A stretch of 64,000 bases of DNA from Pyricularia pennisetigena (lineage: Eukaryota; Ascomycota; Sordariomycetes; Magnaporthales; Pyriculariaceae), in contig NW_021940918.1 in NCBI RefSeq assembly GCF_004337985.1, forward strand, positions 2,170,001 through 2,234,000, in the 5' to 3' direction. Each line of letters begins with the position of its first letter. Within the stretch, counting starts at the first letter, position 1. Made by a program: the position numbers and the translations under genes. The notes beneath the pieces were generated by a model that saw nothing but the letters and a program-made list of their open reading frames with translations, made no database searches and was not told the origin of the DNA. This document shows, in pieces, positions 1 to 10,468 of the stretch.

Positions 1-180
1 ATCGATATAATATATCATTTTAACCGCGAAGCTATAAATAATAATTTAGTTGAGTTGAAATATATACCAACTAAATTAAATATAGCTGATTTTTTAACGA
101 AATCAGTACCCAGACTTTTGCATAAGGATCTATTATCCTACGCAAATGTTAATAACGGTGCAGAATATAACGATAAATAA
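1..180 (+). pseudogene. C-terminal end of Copia-A polyprotein (RNase H), cut by window edge
   Basis: Frame 1 is open from the first base to a TAA at 178-180 (59 codons). It reads like the end of a Ty1/copia RNase H domain: an IDIIYHF block, then VELKYIPTKLNIADFLTK, which corresponds to the family's conserved ADxLTK motif. The domain would degrade RNA in the RNA/DNA hybrid during reverse transcription. No stop interrupts these codons, so this part is less damaged than the Copia-B copies. The upstream polyprotein lies outside the window. Called pseudogene only because it is partial; the element could be intact further left. Confidence 0.85.
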
Positions 181-250
181 ATAAATAAATAAAACGTATC
201 CACTCGATAATTTGTTTATTATTTTATATAATAAATAAATTACGGGGGTA

Positions 251-902
251 TGTGAACATGGTTAGCGCAGGGCTAATTATATCAGCTACCCTGCATTATT
301 TTACAACGGCTAGCACGGGTTAATTTTATTAGTCACCCTGCATCGAATAAATAAATAATAAATAAAACGTATACGCGTTTATACACACAAAGCTTTATAT
401 ATCACGTCTTTGTTCATAGTTTCAACAACAAAACAAATACGTCATATTTAATTTAGCTTAATAGTATAATACACGTACCATAATCTATATTATATATACG
501 TTAAAGTGCGTGGGTTCGAATCCCGTTGTGGTCGCAGATTTTCTGTGCATGCATAAGCACAATAGGCCGTTAGGCTTAATGGGCCGTTAGGCTCAATAGG
601 TCGGTAGGTTAGTCATATAAATAAGGCCAAATCATGTGACGTGACCCCGCATTCCGGACATCCGGATCGAAGATCTGCACCTACGGATTCGAACACGTAA
701 TTCACAATTTAGCCTTAAATTTATCACCTTTATAACTTTTATCGATTCAACGATTCAACGAATCGATTGTGCAACAATATATTATCTCTATTACCCGCTA
801 GCAGACGGTTATTTGCCATTTCAACGTTCCATCAGCCTTATACGTGATCCACTTTTCCCCGCGTTCAAGATTAAGCTTATTTTATCTCGTAACCTCCTCA
901 CA
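251..902 (+). repeat. LTR of Copia-A (3' LTR), 652 bp
   Basis: The segment starts TGTGAACATGG and ends CCTCCTCACA, giving the canonical TG...CA ends with a 5-bp terminal inverted repeat (TGTGA/TCACA). The same sequence recurs at 19123-19761 and 32139-32802 on the plus strand and at 31690-33014 (interrupted) on the minus strand, with 5-bp target duplications at two of those sites. Compared with 32139-32802, this copy shows G-to-A changes (for example AGTGG to AATAG in the A box), consistent with RIP. It contains the tRNA-like block at about 454-536. Confidence 0.9.
454..536 (+). other. tRNA-like block (A and B boxes) inside Copia-A LTR, mutated copy
   Basis: An A-box-like TAGCTTAATAG at 454-464 and a perfect B box GGTTCGAATCC at 513-523 lie about 50 bp apart, with ACGTA...TACGT between them as a possible anticodon stem around a long loop. 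The 3' flank TGTGGTCGC resembles an acceptor 3' strand, but no complementary 5' acceptor strand precedes the A box, so this is not a functional tRNA gene. The A box here has two G-to-A changes relative to the copy at 32346. Confidence 0.5.
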
Positions 903-1411
903 ATAATAAATAGTGCCGAAATGGAAATATTGGGGTTATCGGATTTTCCCGAATATTTTTTATGTAGCAGGAATTGCGATTTAAAATGTTAGCGAATAGA
1001 ATTTACCCTATACCGGGTAAAACACCTACCCTATACTTACGAATTAGCTACCCTATACCGGGTTAAAATTTTACTAAATCAATAAATTAGTGCGAACCCA
1101 AAATTAATTTACATAGAAATAAGGGTGTTTTTTCCAAAACCCATAAAAAATAATTTTTCGGAAAATCGTATGCAGTACAGGAACGTTTTCTGGAGTGCAG
1201 ACCCCCATTTCGATGTCGGAAAGTATATAAGGGAGATAAAACAAAGTTTCCACCACCAATAAATCTAAATTATTAATCCTAGGATTAGTACACCATTTTA
1301 GTGAATAATTTAGTGCATTTAAGCCCTGTGATTATAGGCCTTACAGCGCAACTAGCACCATGCCGCACTATGGCTAATGCCTAAATCCCTATTAGCAATC
1401 CATGTTATTAA
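903..1411 (+). repeat. 5'-truncated Copia-B LTR fragment
   Basis: The segment matches the minus-strand LTR at 20121-20679 read in reverse: AATAAATAGTGCCG, the repeated CCCTATACCGGGT blocks, CCCCCATTTCGATGTCGG and ACTAGCACCATGCCGCAC occur in the same order. The first ~65 bp of the LTR are missing because the Copia-A end abuts here. The 3' end is placed near the degraded CCATGTTATTAA. Confidence 0.75.
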
Positions 1412-1515
1412 GAAGCGGTATACTGATTTATTATATAAAATAAATAAGGAACTATATCTTAAAAGTAATACGTGCGAAACATATCCTCAATTTAACCCCA
1501 AATATAGTAAAGTCG

Positions 1516-4500
1516 TAGTTTCAGGGCTTATCCTTGGAGCCCAGAGCTCCAGAATTGATCCACTTCGCTCCACTTCGTAGCTTAATTGCGGCTTTGCAGC
1601 TTTGCAATAGTTTCAGGGCTCATCCCTAAAGCCCAAAGCTCCACAATTAATCCACTCCGTTCGCTTCGCTCCACTTCGTAACTCAATTGCGGCTTTGCAA
1701 TGTACTTGTGGGTCCATCCAAAAAACGCTTTAGTTTAAGTCTGAGGACATTTTGTCGATTTTCGCCGTTTATAGCGGTATTTTTGGCATTTTTGCGACCG
1801 ACACTCCTTTATTATTCCATAACCACGCAAAATATTAAAAAAAAGAAAATATCGCTGAAAATAGCGTTTAGTACCGCCATTAGCAGCGATTTAATTTATT
1901 TTTTTTCTTTATAACGGCCGAATTGGATACCACCTGCCTCTAATCCGTTCATGGCGGTACTGCTTTTTCGACTTTTTCTTTAGTCTCAGGGCTTATCCCT
2001 GAAGCCCAGAGCTCCACAATTGATCCATTTCGCTCCATTTCGTGGCTTAATTGCGGTTTTGCAATGTACTTGTGGGTCTATCCAAAAAACGTTCTGGTTC
2101 AGGTCTGAGGACAATTTGTCGATTTTCGCCGTTTATGGCGGTATTTTTGGCCTTTTTTTAACCGAAACTCCTTTATTATTCCACAACCATGCATAATATT
2201 GAAAAAAGAAAATATCGTTAAAAATAGCGTTTAATACCGCTATCAGCAGCGATTCGATTGATTTTTATATTTGTTATAATGGCCGAATTGGATACCACCT
2301 GCCCTTAATCCGTTCATGGCGGTACTGTTTTTTCGATTTTCGATTTTTTTTAATATTATTTTTAATTTTTGACCAAATTTTATACATTCTACACGTGGAG
2401 GGTCGCATATATGTATATATCGCTATGAGAAATTTTGGTGCTTATACCAGATTATTTAAGCAGTTAAATAAACAGATAGGCAAAATATATATTTTTTTAT
2501 ATATAATTTACAATCGAAACTCGTTTATATTTTTACCAGTTTTAACGATAATGAAACCAAAGCTTTAGAGATTTAATTACGTATATAAGCAAACGTCTAA
2601 GCTCAATCTTATTTTTAATACCGGTTTTAAGAACTGTTTAATAAAAAAAATGCCAAATGTGTATTTTATAAATTTTTTTGCTTTATTTAATTAATTTTAT
2701 ATTATTTTTGTTTTGCTGCCGAATTTTGTGGCTTCTGCGCGTGGGGGGTGGCATATATATATTTAATATAATATCACATTTTTGTACGTATATTTAGTTA
2801 TATAAGCTCTTAAATATGCGGATAGGTAAAGTATATCCAATTTTATATATATTTTACCATCGAAATGCTTTTACATTTTTACCAATTCTAACATTAATAA
2901 AACCAAAATTTGAGAAAGTGAATCATATATATAAATAAACGTTAACGTGAAACCCGATTTGCAATACCGGCCCTTTTACTTTTTTTATATAAAAAAATGT
3001 TAAATTTGTAGTTTTTTTGTATTTTTTGCTTTATTTAATTGAATAAAATTTATAAAAAAAAGAATTTAAATAAAATTTATTAACAAATTAATTAAAGAAT
3101 ATTTTAAGTAAAAATATTTTCATTTGACCAATATTTGCGTAAATTATTTAATTTTTTAACAAATTGTTAATTTATATAAGAATATTAATAAAACTTTTGT
3201 TTTAATCGATAATTGCATGCATTTTGCAGTATTCGGTCTATTAAAGTAGAAAAACTGTAAACTAAGCTAAAATAAATATTGCATACCATTTTTTAAAACA
3301 AGAATTAAATATAATAAAAAATTACAAATTTTATTTAATATTTTAATATCTTTCCAAATACAGTGGCTATAAAGACGCGGCCGGCATTCAAATATTCAGC
3401 AAACTCCAATAAATTTAACGCAAATTACTATATATTTGTATAATTTTTATTAATTTTTTTATACGAATATTTAATTGCATATTATGGGTACACTATTTTC
3501 TTTTACCATTATAATGCGAATATTTTGTATTTACCGGTTATAAACGGCAAAATACCACAAATCATCCTGATATAAATAAAATAATCATAAACGATATCGT
3601 AATATTCGATATATTATTAATAATACCGTTATAAACGGCGAAATGCGACAAATTATCGTTGGTGGTACCGCCATGAACGGCGAAATGCGATAAGATGTCC
3701 TCAGACTAAAACGAGCGCGATTTTTTCGGCCAATGTAATTGGTCGAAAAACCATGTGGTTGAAATGTACATGGAGCGCTCGGTCCCCACTGCGAAGCAGG
3801 GGGGTCTAGTCTGAGCACTGAGACTACTTTTTCTTTTCGATTTTCGATTTTTTTCAATATTATTTTTAGGTTTTTAACCACATTTTATATTTTTGCACGT
3901 GGAAGGTCGTTTATATATAAATGCCGTTACAATGAGCTTGAGTGTATATACCGTATTTAATAAGCAGTTAGATAAGCGGATAGATAAAATATAAATTTGT
4001 TTATATATAATTTGCAATTGAAGCTGGTTTATATTTTTACCAATTTTAATAATAATAAACTCAATGTTTTAGAAATTGGACCACATATGTAACCAAACGT
4101 TTAAGTTTCATCCAATCTATAATATCGGCTTTAGAAGTTTTTTTATAATAAAATATGCTAAATGTATATTTTATAAATCTTTTTGCTTTATTTAATTAAT
4201 TTTATATTATTCCTGTTTTGCAGCCAGATTTTATGGCTTCTGCACGTGGGGGATAGTATATATATATTTAGTATAGTATTACAGTTTGGTACGCATATTC
4301 AATTATATAATCCGTTAAACAAGCAGATAAGTAAAGTATATCTAATTTTGTATATACTTTACAATCGAAATGCTTTTATATTTTTACCAATTTTGACATT
4401 TATAAAACCAGCACTTTAAGGAGTGGACTACGTATATAGAAAAACGTCAACGTAAAATTCGATCCATAATAATCGCTTTTTTTATCTTTTTGTATAAGAA

Positions 4501-5237
4501 AATGCTAAATTTGTGTATTTTTGTATTTCTTGTTTTGTCTAATTAAATTAAATTTGTAAGAGAAAAGCTAAGTACCACTTACTTAAAGGCCTATAAGAGA
4601 ATGAATACATTAAAGTTGTTTTCAGTTTTACCAATATTTGCGTAAATTATTTAGTTTTTCAACAAATTATTAGTTAATAGGAATATAATAATAAAACTTT
4701 TGTTTTCATCGATAATTGCATGCACCTTGCACTGTTAGGTCGGCTAGGCTATAAATATTGTAACTCACTTCAGAGTCAATAATATATACCACTATCTAAA
4801 AAAAGAAATAAATATAATGAAAAATTACGAAGTTTACTAAATGTCAAATATCTTTCCAAATACCCTGGCTACAAAAGCGCGGCTGGCAATAAAAAAATCA
4901 CCAAGCTCCAATTAATCCAACGCAGGCTACTTGATATTTTTATAACCTCTATTTATTTCTTTATTCGAAAATTCAATTGCATACTATAGTTATACCACTT
5001 ATTTTTACCATTATAATGCGAATACATCGTATATACCCGCTATAAACGGCGAAAAGTGACGAATTATCGTTGGTGGTACCGTTATGAACGGCGAAATTCG
5101 ACAAATTGTCCGCAAACTAGAACGAGCGCGTTCTTTTCGGCCAATGTCATTGGTCGAAAAACCATGTGGCTAAAAGGTACATGGAGCGCTCGGTCCCCAC
5201 TGCGAAGCAGGGGGGTCTAGTCTGAGCACTGAGATTA
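1516..5237 (+). mobile_element. MULE-like non-autonomous element, copy B (hosts nested copy A)
   Basis: The left terminus is TAGTTTCAGGGCTTATCC and the right terminus ends GCACTGAGATTA. The flanking 9-mers are GTAAAGTCG (1507-1515) and GTAAAGGCG (5238-5246), an 8/9 match, as expected for a 9-bp target duplication after decay. A second near-identical left terminus starts at 1608, so the first ~92 bp are duplicated in tandem. Removing copy A (1981-3826) restores a ~1.87-kb element. No transposase is encoded. A 9-bp duplication fits the Mutator superfamily; the class assignment is inference. Confidence 0.75.
1981..3826 (+). mobile_element. MULE-like non-autonomous element, copy A (nested in copy B)
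   Basis: This 1,846-bp element starts TAGTCTCAGGGCTTATCCCTGA and ends TCTGAGCACTGAGACTA. It is flanked by a perfect 9-bp duplication CTTTTTCTT (1972-1980 and 3827-3835). The ends share a ~13-bp terminal inverted repeat (TAGTCTCAGnGCT). Both subterminal regions carry the motif CGCCGTTTATGGCGGTA or its complement. The interior holds two diverged ~320-bp tandem units, each starting near a CACGTGG-type motif (about 2390 and 2740). The element sits inside another copy of its own family. Confidence 0.85.
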
Positions 5238-5639
5238 GTAAAGGCGTATAATCCGGAAAAGGGTAAGTTAGCTATACCGGGAAAGAGTTTAACGTACAAA
5301 GTTTATATTTGTTTATAGCTTTCTTACTATAAAAGAGATAGCGAAAATTGACGTATAATAGATTAAAGATTAGAAATACCTAAATATAACCTACTACCGT
5401 ATTACCAATGCTAAACGAATTCTATTAATATCTTCACTTTAATAAATAATTTATTAAAAAATTTAATAATTCGCCCAATTATTCGTAAAATTAAAAGCAG
5501 CTTGGATATACCGATTATATTATAATACAATATATAAATATTACTTACGTTCTTCCATATACATTGTATTTCATTAAATAAAAAACAAAATGAAAACTGA
5601 ATATAATTTTACCATTTCCTTATATAAAAAGACAATAAG
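5238..5639. other. AT-rich spacer, no recognised content
   Basis: About 400 bp after copy B. It contains CCGGAAAAGGG and CTATACCGGG stretches that loosely recall Copia-B LTR blocks, but I could not align it convincingly to any element here. No open reading frame or RNA feature is apparent. Confidence 0.4.
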
Positions 5640-6294
5640 ACCAGATGGTGAAAATCAAATTCCACGTGGACGTTTGTTAGCACACGTATTCTATACTCCG
5701 CAGTTTTGGTTTTATTATTCTTAAAATTAGTAAAGATATAGAAGCGTTTCGATTGTAAATTTTATATAAAAATATATATCGCTTACCTATCCGCTTATTA
5801 AATGGCTTATGTAAAGAGGTATAAATACTAAGACTTAAGAATCCATGCTATATCCGTACACCACCCCCCATGTGCCAAAATTCTGAAATTCCTTCAAAAT
5901 AAAAATAATACAAAAGAAAATCGAAAATCGAAAAGGAAAACGAAAAAGCAGTACCGCCATAAGCGAAGTAAAGGCAGGCACCATCCAGTTTGGCCGGTAT
6001 ACTGACTAGCAACATAAATTAAATCGTTATTAATAAATTTATTAAATGCTATTTTCAACGCACAAACCGCATATTTTTACGATTTTTATTTTTTTTATAA
6101 GGGAGTGTTGGTCGCCGAATCGACGACAATACCGCCATAAACGGCGAAAATCGTCAAGTTGTCCTTAAACTAGAACGACCGCGATCGTCGGGTAAACCTA
6201 ACCCATAAGTACAACCAACGCTGCAATTAAGCCACGAAGTGGAACGAACCGGGTTAATTGCGGAACGTTCCTTTTAGGATGAGCCCTGAAACTA
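5640..6294 (-). mobile_element. Truncated MULE-like fragment
   Basis: The segment matches the minus orientation of the 1.85-kb family: the GTTTTGGTTTTATTATT unit, CACCCCCCATGTG, the string of CGAAAA repeats, TACCGCCATAAACGGCGAAAA, and a terminus GAGCCCTGAAACTA at 6294. The opposite end is missing. A further 120-bp piece of the other terminus (about 6300-6415, with GGACCCCATTGCGAAGCAGG and GCATTGAGAGTA) follows at once. Confidence 0.65.
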
Positions 6295-6511
6295 AAAATC
6301 AGCCCCATTTTTCGGCCAGTTTAATTGGCCGAAACGCCCTGTGGTTAAAAGGTATATGGAAAGTTCGGACCCCATTGCGAAGCAGGGGTGGGGGCTAGTC
6401 CAAGCATTGAGAGTATTTGTGGACGTTAATTTAAGTTTAATTTAATAGGCGAACTTGGAAACAGTGCAATATTAGAACCTGTTCGGCCTGCCCGTTCTTT
6501 TAAAATTTAAT

Positions 6512-8371
6512 TAGTCTCATTGCGCAGATTAGACCCCCCTGCTTCGCAGTGGGGACCGAGCGCTCCATATACCTTTCAGCCACATGGTTTTTCGACCAAT
6601 TACATTGGCCGAAAAAATCGCGCTCTTCTAATTTGAGGACATTTTGTCGCATTTCGCCGTTTATGGCGGTACCACCAACGATAATTTGTCGCATTTCGCC
6701 GTTTATAATGGTATTATTAATAATATATCGAATATTGCGATATCGTTATTGATTATTTTATTAATATAAGGATATTTTGTGGTATTTTGCCGTTAATAGA
6801 GGGTATATACAATATATTCGCATTATAATAGCAAAAGAAAATAATGTAACCATAGTATATGATTATTTTCTAAATAAAAAAACAAATACAAATTATATAA
6901 ATATATAGTAATTTGCGTTGAATTTATTGGAGTTTATTAATTACTTGAAAGCCGGCCGCGCTTTAATAGCCACTGTATTTGAAAAGATATTAAAATATTG
7001 AGTAGAATTTGTAATTTTCATTATATTTAATTTTTATTTTAAATAATGGTATATACTATTAACGTTGGTTTAAATTACAGTTTTTATAGCTTAGTAAACC
7101 TAGCAATGCAAAGTGCATGCAATTATCGATCGAAACAAAAGTTTTATTAGTATTTTTATATAAATTAACAGTTTATTAAAAAACTGAATAATTTACGCAA
7201 ATATTAGTAGAATGGAAATATTTTTAATTAATGCATTCTCTTATCAATTTTTTAATAGATCTTATATGAGTTTTTCTTTATAAATTTTATTTAATTAAAT
7301 AAAGCAAAAAATACAAAAATAACACAAATTTAGCATTTCTTTATCTAAAAAATAAAAAGGGCCGGTATTGTAAATCGGGTTTTACGTTAGCGCTTATTTA
7401 TATATATAATTTACTTTTTTAAATTTTGGTTTTACTAATATTAAAATTGGTAAAAATGTAAAAGCATTTCGATTGTAAAATATATATAAAATTGGATACG
7501 TTTTACCTATTCGCATATTTAACGGCTTATATAATCAAATATACGTACAAAAATGTAATATTAAATTAAATATATATATGCCACCCCCACGTGCAGAAAC
7601 CACAAAATCTAGCTGCAAAACAAAAATAATATAAAATTAATTAAATAAAGCAAAAGAATTTATAAAATACATATTTAGCATTTCTTTTTATTAAACAGTT
7701 TTTAAAGCCGTATTATGGGTAGGACTAGATTGGGACGTTTATTTATATACGTAATTAAATTTTTGAAGTTTTGGTTATATTATCGTTCAAATTGGTAAAA
7801 ATATAAACGAATTTCGATTGTAAATTATATATAAAAAAGTATATAGTTCGATTATCCGCTTATTTAACTGTTTATATAATATAATACATGCACCAAAATT
7901 TAATATAACGATATATCAATATATACAACCCTCCACGTGCAAAATATATAAAATTTGGTCAAAAATTAAAAATAATATTAAAAAAAATCGAAAATCGAAA
8001 AAAAAATCGAAAAAACAGTACCGCTATAAACGGATTAAGGGCAGGTGGTATTTAATTCGGCCATTATAACAAATAAAAAAATTAATCGAATCGCTGCTAA
8101 TAGCGGTATTAAACGCTATTTTTAACGATATTTTATTTTTTTAATATTATACATGGTTGTGGAATAATAAAGGAGTTTCGGTTAAAAAAAGGCCAAAAAT
8201 ACCGCCATAAACGGCGAAAATCGACAAGTTGTCCTCAAACCTGAACCAGAGCGTTTTTTGGATGGACCCACAGGTACATTGCAAAGCCGCAATTAAGCCA
8301 CGAAGTGGAGCGAAGCGAACGGAGTGGATTAATTGTGGAGCTTTGGGCTTCAGGGATAAGCCCTGAGACTA
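6512..8371 (-). mobile_element. MULE-like non-autonomous element, copy D
   Basis: The 1,860-bp element starts TAGTCTCATTGCGCAGATTAGACCC and ends AAGCCCTGAGACTA. It is flanked by a perfect 9-bp duplication AAATTTAAT (6503-6511 and 8372-8380). Orientation is opposite to copies A and B. It has the same subterminal palindromes (TTCGCCGTTTATGGCGGTACC near 6655; TACCGCCATAAACGGCGAAAA near 8205) and the paired interior units with CCACCCCCACGTG (about 7572) and CCCTCCACGTG (about 7930). No transposase ORF is present. Confidence 0.85.
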
Positions 8372-8380
8372 AAATTTAAT

Positions 8381-9366
8381 TCCTTTTTTTGAATTTGCAA
8401 GTGTATTTCGTGGTAGGGGTAAAAATCACCACCTTTAAACAGTGGTGGCGATTTTGCATGTGTGTTGAACCCCGACCCGGCGTTATATAAAAGTTTGAAC
8501 GCGTGCTCGTTGGGGTTTAGTAAAATGTTTCCTTATAATGGCGATTAACGTGATTTCTTTTTTATTTTTATTTTATTTTACAAAGTTAAATAACGCGTTG
8601 CGCCTTTGATTATTTGAGAAAAGAATAAAATTACAAAATCGATTGCGGTTGTAATTTCAGGTTTCAAAATCCTTAAATCAATTAAGAAGTGCGATACCTG
8701 TGAAAAAACGAACGAAGTACCTGTGGGTCACAAGTTTTAGATTATGTTAACGTCGTGAAAGTTACATCGACAAATATAAGGTGACAAGGGGTGGTTTTTT
8801 TTTGCCTGCCACCGTAGTAATTCAATATTCCATTGCTTAGATATTAACGCTAGTATTGATATTTTTGCTTTTTTACGAATATATATATTCCTATTAACAT
8901 CCTCCATAATGCGGGGAAAATTTGAGTTCCTTTGCTTTTTATTTATCCATTCTGGTAATCTACCTAATTTACAATTTTGCGGAATAAATCCTTTTTCGAT
9001 AATATTTTAACAGCTAACTTGGAAGATAAGGTTTGTGTGTCGTTGCTTGGTCCCGATTTAAAACTTGAGGTATATGCTTATCATTATCGGTAATACCACT
9101 ATTTACGGTGAACGAAAATAAATTCGAAGAATAATGCAAATATATCGGCATTTGTTAAATATCTATATTTATAACCTATTGCCTAAATATAATTTATTTG
9201 TTTAATGCAAATATCTTTTCCAAAATAACCAAGTTTTTACGGCTATATATTGCCACACTTTTCCATCATTCATTTAGATTCTTAACATTCGGATATCAAT
9301 TAACCTGTTTTAAACATCCAATATTTTAGTTTTAAATACTTTTTTTTGGTTGATAATTTCGACATT
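8381..9366. other. Non-repetitive AT-rich stretch upstream of orphan ORF
   Basis: This stretch matches none of the four element families. A hairpin at about 8422-8455 pairs AAAATCACCACC with GGTGGCGATTTT. TATATAA occurs at about 8484. No open frame longer than about 60 codons was recognised before 9367. It could hold the promoter or an upstream exon of the ORF at 9367, but neither is shown. Confidence 0.4.
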
Positions 9367-9903
9367 ATGTTTTCAAAAAACTTTATATTTAGCAGCATTT
9401 TGTTTTTTTCTTTGTCGAATTTTTCTTTTTCGAAAGATGTTTCAACCGAACCTTGGTTTTTGATTGCCACTAGTGCCACTCCAAAAATACTTGACGATAA
9501 GAAGGGTTTCAACCCTGCAGCTGCCGAAGAACTCCCTGACAAACTTGTTAGGCTAGGAATTTTTCCTCGTTCGACTGCACACGATTTTTCCACACAACGA
9601 CCCGATACAAAATATTACATCTATTGGATTACCGTCCACAAACACTTATACTCGGATTATCGTACCTTTATAGAACCATTCACAAGTCGGATTGAAGATA
9701 AATTTCAGGAAAATTATTCAGCGACGGAAATTACAAAATTTTTTCCTTTTCCCTTATCGGCTTTCAGAGGGTATTGGGAGATGATCCCTAATAGTCCGGA
9801 AGAAAGCTTTTTTCAAGAAAGCCCCGAATCTTGGGGTTTTAAAAAAGCTTCAAAATTGGGTCAAGTGAAAAAGAAACCGTGGTTCATGCCGCGATTCAAT
9901 TAG
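9367..9903 (+). CDS. Orphan predicted secreted protein (178 aa), effector-type candidate
   Basis: The only long, uninterrupted, non-transposon ORF in the 36-kb AT-rich block. I chose ATG 9367; the frame is open from 9346 but with no earlier ATG. Residues 1-22 (MFSKNFIFSSILFFSLSNFS plus FS) look like a signal peptide: a Lys near the start, a Phe/Leu/Ile-rich core, and a Ser-x-Ser cleavage site before KDVSTEPW. The mature part (~156 aa) is rich in aromatics (Trp, Tyr, Phe), has no cysteine, and ends in a basic KKKPWFMPRFN. I do not recognise a family. Local GC is visibly higher than the flanks and no RIP-type stop is present. The last codons overlap an 85-bp repeat also found at about 34445. 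Secretion and effector role are inference; a chance ORF or an undescribed transposon gene are alternatives. Confidence 0.5.
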   Translation: MFSKNFIFSSILFFSLSNFSFSKDVSTEPWFLIATSATPKILDDKKGFNPAAAEELPDKLVRLGIFPRSTAHDFSTQRPDTKYYIYWITVHKHLYSDYRTFIEPFTSRIEDKFQENYSATEITKFFPFPLSAFRGYWEMIPNSPEESFFQESPESWGFKKASKLGQVKKKPWFMPRFN

Positions 9904-9980
9904 CTGCGCGCATGAAAAATGCAGCCGACTGCAGTTAACATCCGGCCGCAGGGCCTCTATAAGGCCTGTTCTTGACAAAA
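9893..9980 (+). repeat. Short ~85-bp repeat, copy 1
   Basis: TTCAATTAGCTGCGCG...AATGCAGCC...TGCAGTTAAC...GGCCGCAGGGC...TATAAGGCCTGTTCTTGACA recurs at 34445-34530 with RIP-like differences (TTCAATTGGCTGCGCG...GCTGTTTTTAACA). It includes the stop codon of the orphan ORF and a partial palindrome TGCAGCCGACTGCA. Its nature is unknown. Confidence 0.55.
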
Positions 9981-10097
9981 ACATGGGTAAATACAAAGTA
10001 GATATTGGTGGAATTATTACCTTTATCGTATTTGGTTTAGGATTTGTAATTTGGTAAATTTGCGTGCAATTCTGGGCTTTTTAATAGTAGGTTACCC

Positions 10098-10265
10098 TAG
10101 TCACAGTGCTTAGACTAGACCCCCCTGGTTCGCAGTGGGAACCGAACGCTCCATATACCTTTCAGCCACATAGTTTTTCAACCAATTATATTGGCCGAAA
10201 AAACCGCGCTCGTTTTAGTCTAAGGACATCTTATCGCATTTCGCCGTTTATAGCAGTACCACCAA
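10098..10265 (+). mobile_element. Fragment of MULE-like family (copy E, one end only)
   Basis: It starts TAGTCACAGTGCTTAGACTAGACCC and follows the family through the hairpin CCCCTGGTTCGCAGTGGG, GGCCGAAAAAACCGCGC, CGCCGTTTATAGCAGTACCACCAAC. Similarity stops near 10265. The other end is not found next to it. Confidence 0.65.
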
Positions 10266-10468
10266 CAAAACACCCAATGCTGCGATATCGATAACCACTA
10301 TTCCCCCCAATATATAAAAAAATAAAAAGTTTTTATTATTATAGCATATATTTACGCACGTTAACCTTCATTCGATATATTATTAACTTAAATAAAACCC
10401 GAATGCAATAATGGAAAACATATTCCCAATAATATTAATAAATATACCCGAAAACATATTCCTATCCG

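Larger units (their letters stand above)
1..902 (+). mobile_element. 3' end of a Ty1/copia retrotransposon (Copia-A)
   Basis: The RNase H C-terminus (1-180) is followed by an AT-rich spacer, a G-rich tract ending ACGGGGG (about 242-248) that fits a polypurine tract, and an LTR at 251-902. The order RNase H, polypurine tract, 3' LTR is what a plus-strand Copia element should show. The 3' junction lies in a Copia-B LTR remnant (903 onward), so this element appears to have inserted into an older Copia-B LTR. The left LTR and the target duplication cannot be seen. Confidence 0.85.

Noticed and set aside
450..540. Functional tRNA gene in the LTR
   Set aside because: A and B boxes exist but no complementary 5' acceptor strand is found, the D-stem has a mismatch, and the block recurs only within LTRs.
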